Counted from the stretch's first letter, positions 45,701 through 54,119 are shown. The stretch is DNA of 64,000 bases from Dehalococcoidia bacterium (GCA_030615765.1 JAUWYP010000003.1:1-64000), one strand, 5' to 3'. The notes: generated by a model from the sequence alone, not told the origin. Translations and numbers: made by a program.

Positions 45701-46303
45701 CTCGATGCGCAGGGGCATGTCGCTGGCGGGAGGGAAGACGTCGATGATGCCGCCGCGGCGGCTGGCCTGCCCCGCTTCGTCCACCAGCGGCGGAAAGCGA
45801 TAGCCCAGGACGGCCAGGTGGCGCAGGAAGGACTCCAGCTCCAGTGGCGAGCCCGCGCTGACCGTGACCACCGCCTCGGCCTGAGCAGGGGGCGATAGCG
45901 TGCGCTGGGCCACCGCCTGGCCAGAGGCGACAACGATAGGGGCATGCCCGTCCCTGGGCGCTGAGAGCAGTGGCAGGATCCGCAAGCGCTCGCGCACCGC
46001 CTCCGGGTCGGGGGCCAGGCGCTCGTAGGGCAGGGGGTCGCGCTCCGGGAAGAGCAATACCCTGCTCTCGTCCCCCAGCCAGACGGCCAGCTCCTCGACC
46101 AGGGCACGTGCTCGGTCCGGCCGGGCGGCCAGCACCAGCATGGGGCACGATAGGCCTTCGGCCAGGGCGGCGATTGTCGCCGCCTTGGCTCCGTCGCTCA
46201 CGCCGACCACCAGGCGTCGCGGCGAGCCCTGCTCGAGGGCCGCCAGGACGCCGCCCAGGGCGCTGGTGGAGCGTATCAGCGGCAGCAGGCCGGAGAGCTT
46301 CAT
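42794..46303 (-). CDS. mfd: Transcription-repair coupling factor
   Basis: This 1169-residue DNA translocase removes stalled RNA polymerase and recruits UvrA. The order is complete: UvrB-like N-terminal region (about 1-350), polymerase-interacting CarD-like domain (HVEHGIARFVGLVHL and ELRYAEGDRLFVPTDQL, about 505-560), helicase motor with CGDVGYGKTEVA near 645, DEEQ box IIDEEQRFGV and TTIIESGLDIPN, then the C-terminal TRCF domain. Its length matches the family. A 12-base hairpin abuts its ribosome site, and pth lies immediately upstream. Confidence 0.97.
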   Translation of the reverse strand: MKLSGLLPLIRSTSALGGVLAALEQGSPRRLVVGVSDGAKAATIAALAEGLSCPMLVLAARPDRARALVEELAVWLGDESRVLLFPERDPLPYERLAPDPEAVRERLRILPLLSAPRDGHAPIVVASGQAVAQRTLSPPAQAEAVVTVSAGSPLELESFLRHLAVLGYRFPPLVDEAGQASRRGGIIDVFPPASDMPLRIELVGNRVESLRLFDPTSQRSVSPLDSMTVGPAREVLLPPTGLEELRKRLDFGRCLPHVSDRFQEELSALAAAASFSGDAFYVPFLAQGTLLDFLPGRRSAGLPAPEAVVVCDEPSDLAAALDELEAQAQEVRAELEEKGELPAGLPLPHLTWRELAPHLENHRQRIDLSRWASGEANGSLRPPFLPAPAYGGRLRTVITEALAGLRQGKSFVIVSQQASRLSDLLGEQDVVATPSNEVVSPIEPGALAIIQGSLPGGWRLAADSYDLTLLTDTEIFGFTKQRRALPRRGIDRQAFLAELAAGDHVVHVEHGIARFVGLVHLTFDGHEREYLELRYAEGDRLFVPTDQLDRVSRYVGPGDHTPSLTRLGSQEWARTKARVRRAVGDLARELLALYATREVIPGHAFSPDTPWQTELEASFPYVETPDQILAIRQVKEDMEMPRPMDRLVCGDVGYGKTEVAIRAAFKVVLDGMQVAVLVPTTVLAQQHFQTFSQRLAGFPLRIEMLSRFRSEGEQRQVLADLAAGAVDIVIGTHRLIQKDVQFKNLGLVIIDEEQRFGVTHKERLKQMRREVDVLTLSATPIPRTLYMALGGIRDMSTMETPPEERLPIKTYVSEFDERLIREAILRELDRGGQVYFVHNRVQSIDHVARRLREMVPEAEIAVAHGQMPEHLLEQVMLDFVNGRIDVLLCTTIIESGLDIPNVNTIIIHQADKLGLAQLYQLRGRVGRGASLAYAYLIYDRKARLTEAAQKRLQTIFEATELGAGFQIALRDLEIRGAGNLLGPEQSGPMAAVGFELYCRLLAEAVERLRAVMQGRVPPAPPREGPEVSIDLPLSAHLPESYVPDLNLRLALYQRMAQMESLSQVDELAQELTDRFQSPPPLAGNLLYVVRLRVLALQAGVQSIATEDGQIVVRLKEGRLLPADALRGRLPEGVHLGRTTLRLERARLGPAWPQALQRVMEELAGAAAAV

Positions 46304-46315
46304 TACTCAAACACC

Positions 46316-46348
46316 TCTAGGGGCTGGCCACTTCGACCAGCCCCTAGA
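46316..46348 (-). promoter_or_regulatory. Strong hairpin abutting the mfd ribosome-binding site
   Basis: TCTAGGGGCTGG (46316-46327) pairs perfectly with CCAGCCCCTAGA (46337-46348) around a 9-base loop. On the mfd transcript the 3' arm runs into GAGGTG, the likely ribosome site, 13 bases before the ATG. There is no T-run, so it is better read as an RNA control or stability element than as a terminator. Confidence 0.6.
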
Positions 46349-46387
46349 CGATATTGTAGCAATCTGCCCTGTAGGCAGGCAACCCGA

Positions 46388-46987
46388 CTAGTTATAGCGG
46401 TTCATCGCCACCGCCAGCCCCTCGCGGAGGAGGCAGCCCACCGCCTCCGCCGCCCGCTCCACCGCTGCCTCCAGTGCCTCCTGCTCCTCGGGCTCGGGCT
46501 CGCCCAGGACGTACTTGGCGACGACCAGAGGATGGGTGATGGGCTCTCCTTCGGCCGTCCGCGGTCGGCCGATGCCGATGCGCAGGCGGGGGAAGTCCTC
46601 GCTGTCGATGGCGTAGATGATGTCGCGCAGGCCGTTGTGGCCGCCGTCGCCGCCGCGCGGTCGCAGGCGAATGCTTCCCGCCGGCAGCTCCAGGTCGTCG
46701 CAGATGACCAGCATCTGCTGCGGCGATAGCTCGTAGCGCTGCAGGAGGCTGGCCGCCGCATCGCCGCTGCGGTTCACGAAAGTTCGGGGCTTGGCCAGCA
46801 CTAGGGGCTGATCATCCACCTGCCCCTCGCCTACCCTGGCCCAGCGGCTGCTCTTGAAGCGAATGCCCCAGTCGCGGGCCAGTCGCCTGACGCACCAGAA
46901 GCCCACGTTGTGGCGATGGGCAGCGTAGGCCTGGCCTGGGTTGCCCAGGCCCACCACCAGGCGAACATCGGAGAAGGGGCCGGTCAT
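46388..46987 (-). CDS. pth: Peptidyl-tRNA hydrolase
   Basis: This 199-residue enzyme recycles peptidyl-tRNA dropped by ribosomes. It has LVVGLGNPGQAYAAHRHNVGF with the catalytic His, KPRTFVNRSGDA, the catalytic Asp in LVICDDLELPAG and RGGDGGHNGLRDI for tRNA binding. ATG 46987 overlaps the upstream stop by 4 bases; longer frames lie inside that gene. Pth next to Mfd is a conserved arrangement in many bacteria. Confidence 0.96.
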   Translation of the reverse strand: MTGPFSDVRLVVGLGNPGQAYAAHRHNVGFWCVRRLARDWGIRFKSSRWARVGEGQVDDQPLVLAKPRTFVNRSGDAAASLLQRYELSPQQMLVICDDLELPAGSIRLRPRGGDGGHNGLRDIIYAIDSEDFPRLRIGIGRPRTAEGEPITHPLVVAKYVLGEPEPEEQEALEAAVERAAEAVGCLLREGLAVAMNRYN

Positions 46988-48684
46988 ACAGACGAAGGGT
47001 CGGCCGTGCCGGGAGTCAGTTGGGGCCACTCTTCTCTGGGGAGGGCCTGCTGGCCGGCAAAAGCATCGTGGATGACGCGTGCCACTTCCCCGGCTAGGTC
47101 CTCCACCGTCTCCTCGCTCAGGTCGGGGATTGGCTCCTGCAGCTTGGCGAAGACGGGGGCCAGCAGCGACTTCACGCGCGCCTCTACCAGCAGGCGGCGG
47201 AGGAAGCCCAGGAGATCATCGTCCAGGACGTCGGCCAGGGAGCGGGCTTGGCTGGCCTGCACAAGCTGGACAAACTGCTCCACCCGCGCTTCGCCGCTGG
47301 TGGCCAGGATCTGGCTCACCGCCTTGGAGGATAGGCGCTGCAACTGCTGGTTGAGGGCCCTCTCCAGGCGGCGTCTCACCCGCTGGACGTCCTCCCAGGG
47401 CGGCTCGTCGGTCATGGAGATGCTACAGACCGGGCAGCGGGGGAGTTCCTCCAGCTCTCGCTCCAGAGTGGTGCATAGTGTGCAGGGGCTGACCCGCCGA
47501 GGAATGTCTTCGTACTCGGCTAGAGCTTCCTCACCCAAGGGCGGCCCCAGCTCTCTGAGGGTATTCAGGCGGCGCAGGGCCTGAGCGTGGGAGACAAGGT
47601 CCAAGAGCTGGGCGTGGATCGTCAGAAGTGTCTCACAGTATCGGTGGTGGTGTTTCAGGTAGGCGCTCTGATAGCGCTGGCGGAAGCGCTCGAAGGCGGC
47701 CCGCATGGCGGCCCAGCGGTGCGGTTCGGCCACCAGGGTGGCGAAGGAGAGTTCCTCCAGGGCCAGAGTGCGATCCATCGCCAGTTCGGGCTCGCTCTCT
47801 GACACTACTGCATCCATCAGGTAGCATCGCATGAAGGCCAGCTCGCTTGCCGCCTGCGGGTTCTCGGCCAGGGCACGACAGAGGTAGATGTCCTCCGCCA
47901 GGTCGTTGGGGCTGGGGCACAGGCGGCAAGCGGCCTCGGCAAAGGCTGCGGTGGTCGTAGCTTCGCTCAGGGAGGCCAGGCTCTCCGGGGCGCTGGCCAT
48001 TCGGGGCATGTCGACCAGGAGGTCTTGAAAGCGTGACATCTTCTCCTGGGCTGCCGCCACGGCTTGACCGAGCGCTGGCAGCAGCTCCGCCAATCCAGCG
48101 CTAGGGGCAGCGTCGGCAGGCGCGGCCAGGGCGACTGCCAGGGTATGGAGGTAGGGCTGGGCCGCCCGCTGGGCCAGCAGGGCCTGGGCCAGGAGGCTCA
48201 GGCGGGGTGCAGTCTCGCGAGGCGAGAAGATGTCGGCGGGGCCGATCTCCAGGGGCTGGTTCGCCAGAAGCTGACCGTTGGCCAGGGCGGTCCTGGCGCT
48301 CGCCGAGAGGGTGAGCGTTTCCTCGCTGGCTGGCGCTTGCCCTTCCCTTGCCTTCACCTTATAAGCGGTGGCGGTCTCCCGCAGGCGAAGCCCACCGGGG
48401 ACCGCCTCGCCTGGCACACAAACGGCTACGCCTGCGGCGATGGGGCCCACGGACCCGGACAGCGGCTCGCTGAGGATGACGATGCAGAAGCCGTCCTCCG
48501 CGAGTTGTCCTAGCTGGGGGTGCCACTCTTGAGTCACGATGGCCTGGCCGCTGTGCTCGCGGCCTTGGGCGTCTACCGCCGCCAGGCGATAGCATTGCGC
48601 CGCCAGCGTGTCCGCACCGGCAGAGCTGATCTGCTTGGGCATCTCGAAAGGCTCGCGGTCGGGATCCAGCTGCAATTCTGGCAT
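46984..48684 (-). CDS. Uncharacterised zinc-ribbon, helical protein in the pth-mfd operon
   Basis: This 566-residue protein matches no family I recognise. The N-terminal 120 residues look beta-rich. The middle is mainly helical (leucine- and alanine-rich, about 150-400). A Cys4 zinc-ribbon candidate follows (CTLCTTLERELEELPRC then PVC), then a helical C-terminal 150 residues. ATG 48684 has GAGGGGAAG at good spacing. It overlaps pth by 4 bases, so its product is made together with pth and mfd. The ribbon suggests nucleic-acid or protein contact; that is inference. Confidence 0.7.
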   Translation of the reverse strand: MPELQLDPDREPFEMPKQISSAGADTLAAQCYRLAAVDAQGREHSGQAIVTQEWHPQLGQLAEDGFCIVILSEPLSGSVGPIAAGVAVCVPGEAVPGGLRLRETATAYKVKAREGQAPASEETLTLSASARTALANGQLLANQPLEIGPADIFSPRETAPRLSLLAQALLAQRAAQPYLHTLAVALAAPADAAPSAGLAELLPALGQAVAAAQEKMSRFQDLLVDMPRMASAPESLASLSEATTTAAFAEAACRLCPSPNDLAEDIYLCRALAENPQAASELAFMRCYLMDAVVSESEPELAMDRTLALEELSFATLVAEPHRWAAMRAAFERFRQRYQSAYLKHHHRYCETLLTIHAQLLDLVSHAQALRRLNTLRELGPPLGEEALAEYEDIPRRVSPCTLCTTLERELEELPRCPVCSISMTDEPPWEDVQRVRRRLERALNQQLQRLSSKAVSQILATSGEARVEQFVQLVQASQARSLADVLDDDLLGFLRRLLVEARVKSLLAPVFAKLQEPIPDLSEETVEDLAGEVARVIHDAFAGQQALPREEWPQLTPGTADPSSV

Positions 48685-48741
48685 GCGGGCTTCCCCTCGT
48701 CCCCTGATCCTCAAGTGCGAGAGATAAACATTCAACGAATC

Positions 48742-48769
48742 ATTATACTGATTAGCGGAGATTGTGCAA
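48742..48769 (-). promoter_or_regulatory. Promoter of the unknown-pth-mfd operon
   Basis: Read on the minus strand, TTGCAC (48764-48769) is followed after 16 bases by a perfect TATAAT (48742-48747). It lies about 58 bases before the start at 48684. Confidence 0.65.
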
Positions 48770-48855
48770 GCTATGAAGAGATAGAGCGGGGTCGAAGGCG
48801 ACTAGCGGTGGCTTCTCGCCAGCGGCGCCCCCGGTCCTATTCGCCGATTGCGCCG

Positions 48856-50289
48856 CTAGTCCAGCCCGGCCCGGAAGCGGTGGTAGCCTATCACCTTGCT
48901 CAGGGCGTTGGCCCCCTGCTGAAAGCCGGCGAAGGTGGCGATGCCTCGCTCCAGAAACTTGGTGCGTATCTTCACCATCGCTCCCTCCAGGTGCCACGGC
49001 TGGAGGATCATCAAAAATGGCTTCTGACAGCGCTCCTTGTAGTCCGACACGAAATCCAGCAGGTTATCCAGCAGGGTGGGGGTCATGAGCCTGTGGCTCA
49101 TCAGGAAGGTAGCCGCTGACTCCAGGACGACGGCGTCGACGTTGGCGTCCTCCTCCAGGATGTCCAGCATGCGCTGAAGACTGTCCATGCGGAAGCCCAT
49201 GAGCATGGTGCCGCCGGCATCCAGCGGGTTGCGATAGCTCCCGCCGATGATGTTGAAGAAGGAGGCCAGCTTCTCGTAGGAGGCGGGCGTGAGGAGGGGC
49301 ACCTCCAGGTCGGTCCGGCCGAAGGCATCGGCGATGATCACCGACTGGCCGCCGGTCATGGCCACTAGCCCCACTCGCCGGCCGGTGCCAGGCTTGATGT
49401 AGAGGAGGGCCTTCACCACGTCGACCATCTCGTCCAGGCTGTCGGCGGTGACAGCCCCTGCCTGGCGCATGGCGGCGTTCCAGACGGCGTTCTCCGTGGC
49501 CAGGGCAGCGGTATGAGAGTAGATGGCGCGGGCGCCGGCCTCCGTCTGGCCGCCCTTCCACACCACCACCGGCTTCAGGCGGGCAGCCCTCCGCAGCGCA
49601 TCGAAGAAGCGGCGGCCATCGCGGGGGCCCTCCACGTACATGCCGATGACCTCGGTCTGGGGGTCGTCGGTCATGTAGTCCAGGTAGTCGGCGGCATCCA
49701 GCACCTCGGCGTTGCCGTAGCTCACCGCCTTGCTGCACTTGATGCCGTGGACATGGCCCAGGAAGCTGAAGTTGATGCAGTGGGTGCCGCTTTGGGAGAT
49801 GAAGCCCACATTGCCCGCCTCGCCCCAGGGCTGTTCTGCGCTCTGGCGGAGGCCCAGGCCGGGGTTGTAGATGCCCATGCAGTTGGGCCCGATGAGGAGG
49901 AGGCTAGCCTTGCGAGCCATATCGCCCAGCTCCCGCTGAAGACGAACGCCTTCCTCCTCCTCCGTCTCGGCGAAGCCGGAGGTGAACAGGGTGACAGCCG
50001 TCGTCCCCTTGCGGATGCAGTCGTCCACGACGCGAGGGCTGATCGCCCGGCGGACGGCGCAGACCACGTAGTCGACCTCGTCCGGGATGTCCAGAAGGCT
50101 CATGTAGTTGGGGACACCCAGGGCCTCGATGCCGGGGATCTCGTCCTCGTTGATCTGGACGGAGTAGACCTTGCCTACGAAGGCTTTCATGGCGTTCAGC
50201 CACAGGTAGCCCATGGCCCGCTTATCGCCGACCACGGCCACCGTCCGGGGGTTGAACGCTCGCTCCAGCTTCTCGTTCAGGCTTTTCAA
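48856..50289 (-). CDS. NDP-forming acyl-CoA synthetase, alpha-type subunit
   Basis: This 477-residue protein has a CoA-binding Rossmann domain (NPRTVAVVGDKRAMG), then two succinyl-CoA-ligase-like domains (LIGPNCMGIYNPGLG, GFISQSGTHCINFSFLG). The phospho-His is in YSHTAALATENA (about 262). It makes ATP from an acyl-CoA together with the beta-type gene next upstream (same strand, 88 bases away). Splitting alpha and beta into separate genes is common in Archaea and some bacteria. The acyl group is unknown; the mutase gene nearby suggests branched short chains. Confidence 0.88.
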   Translation of the reverse strand: MKSLNEKLERAFNPRTVAVVGDKRAMGYLWLNAMKAFVGKVYSVQINEDEIPGIEALGVPNYMSLLDIPDEVDYVVCAVRRAISPRVVDDCIRKGTTAVTLFTSGFAETEEEEGVRLQRELGDMARKASLLLIGPNCMGIYNPGLGLRQSAEQPWGEAGNVGFISQSGTHCINFSFLGHVHGIKCSKAVSYGNAEVLDAADYLDYMTDDPQTEVIGMYVEGPRDGRRFFDALRRAARLKPVVVWKGGQTEAGARAIYSHTAALATENAVWNAAMRQAGAVTADSLDEMVDVVKALLYIKPGTGRRVGLVAMTGGQSVIIADAFGRTDLEVPLLTPASYEKLASFFNIIGGSYRNPLDAGGTMLMGFRMDSLQRMLDILEEDANVDAVVLESAATFLMSHRLMTPTLLDNLLDFVSDYKERCQKPFLMILQPWHLEGAMVKIRTKFLERGIATFAGFQQGANALSKVIGYHRFRAGLD

Positions 50290-50377
50290 GCAGACGTCTC
50301 CCTCTGGGCGGTCTGGTGACCGACGGCGAGGCCGGTCTGCCAGGAGGAAGGCTGGGTGTGGGGGGACATTCCTTGCC

Positions 50378-51070
50378 TCAGGACAGCACGATCCGGGCGT
50401 CCACGGCCAGGGCGCTGTCCTTGTAGGCGAAGATGGGGTTCAGGTCAAGCTCCTGGATCTCGGGGTGCTCCTCCACGAAGGCTGAGAGGCGCATCAGCAT
50501 GTCCTCCAGGGCGGCGAGGTCGGCGGGCTCCTGCCCCCGAAACCCCTCGAGCACCGGGAAGCCCTGGATGTCGCGGATCATCTGGCGGGCGTCTCGCGGC
50601 TCCAGGGGGACGATGCGGAAGGCGACGTCCTTCAGCACCTCCACGAACACACCCCCCAGGCCAAACATGAGCACCGGCCCGAACTGGGGGTCCTTGGTCA
50701 TGCCCATGATCACCTCCACGCCGGGCCGGGCCATCTTCTGCACCGATACGCCCAGGACAGTGGCCCCCGGCTCGGCGCGACGGGCCGCCGCAACGATCTC
50801 GTCGAAGGCCGCTGCCACTTCCTCCTCCGAGCCCAGGTTCAGCTTCACGCCGCCCACATCGCTCTTGTGGCTGATGTCGGGCGAGACGATCTTCAGAACG
50901 ACGGGCAGACCTATCTGGCGGGCGGCGGCCACCGCCTCCTCGCGGCTGGCCGCCAGCTGGGCGCCGGCGATGGGGATGCCTGCCTCTCCCAGGATCTGCT
51001 TCGATTCCACCTCGGTGAGGATAGTACGCCCCTCGCTCTTGGCCCTATCGATGATTTCGATGGTGCTCAT
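50378..51070 (-). CDS. NDP-forming acyl-CoA synthetase, beta-type subunit (ATP-grasp)
   Basis: This 230-residue ATP-grasp protein is the partner of the alpha-type subunit. It shows ESKQILGEAGIPIAGAQLAA and PVVLKIVSPDISHKSDVGGVKLNL, the nucleotide-binding part of ADP-forming acetyl-CoA synthetases, and ends with LDLNPIFAYKDSALAVDARIVL. Its length matches stand-alone beta subunits. It is transcribed before alpha and probably in one transcript with it. Confidence 0.9.
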   Translation of the reverse strand: MSTIEIIDRAKSEGRTILTEVESKQILGEAGIPIAGAQLAASREEAVAAARQIGLPVVLKIVSPDISHKSDVGGVKLNLGSEEEVAAAFDEIVAAARRAEPGATVLGVSVQKMARPGVEVIMGMTKDPQFGPVLMFGLGGVFVEVLKDVAFRIVPLEPRDARQMIRDIQGFPVLEGFRGQEPADLAALEDMLMRLSAFVEEHPEIQELDLNPIFAYKDSALAVDARIVLS

Positions 51071-51163
51071 GGGGGTTCATACCTTCCTTCGTTTCTGCAA
51101 TACGCAAGCGGTGCCTATGATAGGGAAGGTTGAAGATAGGGTCAACCGAACGTTAAGGGAAGG

Positions 51164-51967
51164 TCAGCCCTCGCTAGGGGACCGCTGGATGGCCTCCCTG
51201 TAGTGTCCCCAGTAGGCCGGCGGCAGGAGGCGGCCCACGCTAACCATCACCTGCTCCCGCGCCCGGCGGTCCTGTTCCTGGCGCGAGCCCTTCTTGGCTA
51301 CGGAGAGGGCGAAGGGCTCGCCGAACCTGACGATCAGGGTGTCATCTTCTTCCCATATGCCGGTCGGCACGAGCGGCAGGCCGCGTTCGCTCAGGGCCTG
51401 CAGGAACAGCCCGCTGCCCTCCAGGGGCTCTCGGAGGATGCCTGAGCCGCCCGCCTCGGGCATGAGGCCGATGGGCTCTCTCTGGGCGATCCTGGCGATG
51501 CGTCGCAGAACAGCGGCCCGGCCCACAGCTAGGGAAGCCTGGCGGGGCATAACCACCAGTCCGTACACCTTGCCGATCCGTCTGAATACCCAGCGGATGA
51601 GCCGGACCGGGATGGGAATAGGGCCAAGATGGTATCCATACCACTCGCTGGTAATTACCCAGCAGATGTCGGGGGAAAGGGGTCGCCGCTCGGCGATGAC
51701 GGTCGTGATGAACATACCACAGTGGTAAATCCGTAGGCCGCGGCGGGCATAGTGATTGGTCACCAGAACGAACGGGCCCTCAGAGGGTACGTTCTCCAGC
51801 CCCCGCACCTGCCGACGGTAAGGGTTGGCCGCCATCACCCTCTGGCTGTCCTTCAGGAAAGAGCGTCGTCGGCCCAGGAGAAGGTCCAGGCCAAAGCCGG
51901 CAAGAGGCAGGCGGGGAAACTCATAGTTGGGTGCGCTCAGATTTGCTGCGCTAGTGTCTCGGCTCAT
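51164..51967 (-). CDS. Lysophospholipid acyltransferase family protein (PlsC-like) with variant motif I
   Basis: This 267-residue PlsC-like acyltransferase has motif I NHYARRGL where NHxSxxD is usual, so the catalytic-dyad Asp is missing at that place, then LVVMPRQAS and motif III LMPEAGGSG. The overall order matches 1-acylglycerol-3-phosphate acyltransferases. Loss of the Asp may mean altered chemistry or a non-catalytic role. It lies between the acyl-CoA synthetase and mutase genes on the same strand. Confidence 0.75.
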   Translation of the reverse strand: MSRDTSAANLSAPNYEFPRLPLAGFGLDLLLGRRRSFLKDSQRVMAANPYRRQVRGLENVPSEGPFVLVTNHYARRGLRIYHCGMFITTVIAERRPLSPDICWVITSEWYGYHLGPIPIPVRLIRWVFRRIGKVYGLVVMPRQASLAVGRAAVLRRIARIAQREPIGLMPEAGGSGILREPLEGSGLFLQALSERGLPLVPTGIWEEDDTLIVRFGEPFALSVAKKGSRQEQDRRAREQVMVSVGRLLPPAYWGHYREAIQRSPSEG

Positions 51968-52030
51968 GAGGGCAGCGTGCGAAAGCTTGCTGTGCCAGCC
52001 CTTCCTTCGGCGTGAATAGACCGGCGGAGG

Positions 52031-53698
52031 CTAGATCACCGGTCCCTCTTGATATTCCCCGAAAACCTCCCGCATGACGCCGCAGATCTCGCCCAGGGTG
52101 CAGTAGGCGTTGACAGCATCGAGTATGTAGGGCATCAGGTTCTCGGAGCCCCCGCAGGCCTCTCGCAGTGCTTCCAGGCACTGGCTGGGCCGCCCGCTGT
52201 CCCGCTCCCGCCGGAGGCGGGCCAGGCGCTGGCGCTCGCGCCGCTCGCCCTCAGTGTCCATCTCCAGGATGGGGATCTCGATGGGCTCATCCATAACGTA
52301 CTCGTTGACGCCCACGCTGATCCGCTCCTTGGTCTCGATCTCCCGCTGGTAGCGGTAGGAGGCCTCAGCGATCTCCCGCTGGAAGAAGCCGGCCTCGATG
52401 GCGGGGATAACGCCGCCCAGGTCCTCGATCTGGCGGAAGTACCGGTAGCACTCTTCCTCCATCTGATTGGTGAGGTTCTCCACGAAGAAGCTGCCCCCCA
52501 GGGGGTCGACCGTGTTGGCCACTCCCGACTCGTGGGCAATGATCTGCTGGGTACGCAGGGCCAGGCGGGCCGCCTTCTCGCTGGGCAGGGCCAGGGCCTC
52601 GTCCCAGGAGTTGGTGTGCAGCGACTGGGTGCCCCCCATGACGGCCGCCAGGGCCTGGATGGCCGTACGCACCAGATTCAGTTCCGGCTGCTGGGCGGTG
52701 AGGGAGCAGCCCGCCGTCTGGGTGTGGAAGCGCATCCACCAGGAGCGGGGGTTGCGGGCACCGAAGCGCTCCTTCATCTCGCGGGCCCAGATGCGGCGCG
52801 CGGCGCGGAACTTGGCCACCTCCTCGAAGAAGTCGTTGTGGCAGTTGAAGAAGAAGGAGAGCCTGGGGGCGAACTCATCGATGTCCAGGCCGCGCTCCAG
52901 TGCCCAGCGCGCGTACTCCAGACCGTCGGCCAGGGTGAAGGCCAGCTCCTGGACGGCGGTGGAGCCAGCCTCGCGGATGTGATAGCCGGAGATGCTGATG
53001 GTGTTCCAGAGGGGCAGCTCGCGGGTGCCGAACTCGATGGTGTCGGTTACCAGGCGCATAGAGGGGCCGGGCGGGAAGATGAACTCCTTCTGGGCGATGA
53101 ACTCCTTGAGGATATCGTTCTGGATGGTTCCTCCCAGTCGCTGCCGCGGCGTGCCCCGCTTTTCGGCGGCGGCGATGTACATCGCCCAGATGACGGCGGC
53201 GGGGGAATTGATGGTCATGGAGGTGGTTATCTCGTCCAGGGGCAGGCCAGCGAGCATGATCTCCATGTCGGCCAGAGAGGATACACAGACGCCGCACTTG
53301 CCGAACTCGCCGGCAGCCTCGCGGGCGTCGGCGTCGTAACCCATGAGAGTTGGCAGGTCGAAGGCTACGGAAAGACCCGTCTGGCCGTGCTCCAGTAGGT
53401 ACTTGAGGCGAGCGTTAGTCTCCTCGACGCTGCCGAAGCCGGCGAACATGCGCATCGTCCACAGGCGGCCGCGGTAGCCGGTCGGGTGGACGCCACGGGT
53501 GAAGGGGTACTCGCCAGGCCAACCGATGTCTCGTTCATAGTCGATCGCGGCGATGTCGGTGGGGTCGTACAGTCGCTGGATAGGCCGACCGGAGGTGGTG
53601 GTGAACCGCTCCTGGCGTTCCTGGTCGCCGTCGTCGATTCGCTTCTTCCAGGCCGCCCGCCGCTGCGACAGTGCTTTCAGCTTGGCAGGGTCGTACAT
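52031..53698 (-). CDS. B12-dependent acyl-CoA mutase large subunit, isobutyryl-CoA-mutase type
   Basis: This 555-residue TIM-barrel large subunit lacks the C-terminal B12 domain, so it needs a separate small subunit, which is not in this window. Family segments include [35 protein letters not shown] and [14 protein letters not shown]. At the two positions that set substrate choice it has Phe85 (MRMFAGF) and Gln203 (EFIAQKEF), 118 residues apart. Methylmalonyl-CoA mutase has Tyr and Arg there, isobutyryl-CoA mutase Phe and Gln. It therefore probably interconverts isobutyryl- and butyryl-CoA or a related substrate. Confidence 0.88.
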   Translation of the reverse strand: MYDPAKLKALSQRRAAWKKRIDDGDQERQERFTTTSGRPIQRLYDPTDIAAIDYERDIGWPGEYPFTRGVHPTGYRGRLWTMRMFAGFGSVEETNARLKYLLEHGQTGLSVAFDLPTLMGYDADAREAAGEFGKCGVCVSSLADMEIMLAGLPLDEITTSMTINSPAAVIWAMYIAAAEKRGTPRQRLGGTIQNDILKEFIAQKEFIFPPGPSMRLVTDTIEFGTRELPLWNTISISGYHIREAGSTAVQELAFTLADGLEYARWALERGLDIDEFAPRLSFFFNCHNDFFEEVAKFRAARRIWAREMKERFGARNPRSWWMRFHTQTAGCSLTAQQPELNLVRTAIQALAAVMGGTQSLHTNSWDEALALPSEKAARLALRTQQIIAHESGVANTVDPLGGSFFVENLTNQMEEECYRYFRQIEDLGGVIPAIEAGFFQREIAEASYRYQREIETKERISVGVNEYVMDEPIEIPILEMDTEGERRERQRLARLRRERDSGRPSQCLEALREACGGSENLMPYILDAVNAYCTLGEICGVMREVFGEYQEGPVI

Positions 53699-53843
53699 CT
53701 TCCTCTCCCGCCTTCCGCCCGTCTCCGCCGGACAGGGATGCTACGGCCAGGATAACATACCAGCTATCGGATTGGTAACGACAGATGGCGGCTTTTGCCG
53801 GCCACGGCGACATCAAGATGGTGATTCAGATAGGCCACCAGGC

Positions 53844-53886
53844 TTGACAAATGTGGTAAAATCATTCATGCGTGTTAGCGTGTTAG
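53844..53886 (+). promoter_or_regulatory. Promoter-like region with tandem CGTGTTAG repeats
   Basis: TTGACA (53844-53849) and TGGTAAAAT (extended -10 type, 53855-53862... read as TAAAAT 53857-53862) lie close together, so which hexamers form the promoter is unclear. Two exact direct repeats of CGTGTTAG (53871-53878, 53879-53886) follow, ahead of the ribosome site GGGGAGGGG of the HTH gene. Autoregulation is possible. Confidence 0.4.
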
Positions 53887-53903
53887 TAGACTAGGGGAGG
53901 GGA

Positions 53904-54119
53904 ATGGTCGACACGCCGTTCGATAACTACCTGGATCTAGTGGAAGCAGCGCGAATCCTGGGCATTCACCCCCAGAGTCTGCGGCGACTGATCAAGCAGA
54001 AGAAGGTTCCTGCCCTTCTGTTCGCTGGCAAGTACCTCATCGAGCGAGATAAGCTGGAGATGTTCAAGGCCAACTACGACCCCCGCCCCGGCCGCAAGCC
54101 GATCCGCCGCCTCCTCTGA
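53904..54119 (+). CDS. Small excisionase/MerR-like HTH protein
   Basis: This 71-residue protein is a winged HTH of the excisionase type: LDLVEAARILGIHPQSLRRL, then the wing KKVPALLFAGKYLIERDKLE. The basic tail RPGRKPIRRLL may add DNA contact. A strong ribosome site GGGGAGGGG precedes the ATG. No integrase, phage or plasmid gene adjoins it, so it may be a chromosomal regulator or a mobile-element relic. Its target is unknown. Confidence 0.82.
   Translation: MVDTPFDNYLDLVEAARILGIHPQSLRRLIKQKKVPALLFAGKYLIERDKLEMFKANYDPRPGRKPIRRLL

Noticed and set aside
46316-46348. Rho-independent terminator between pth and mfd
   Set aside because: The stem is strong but neither strand has a T-run after it, and it abuts the mfd ribosome site.
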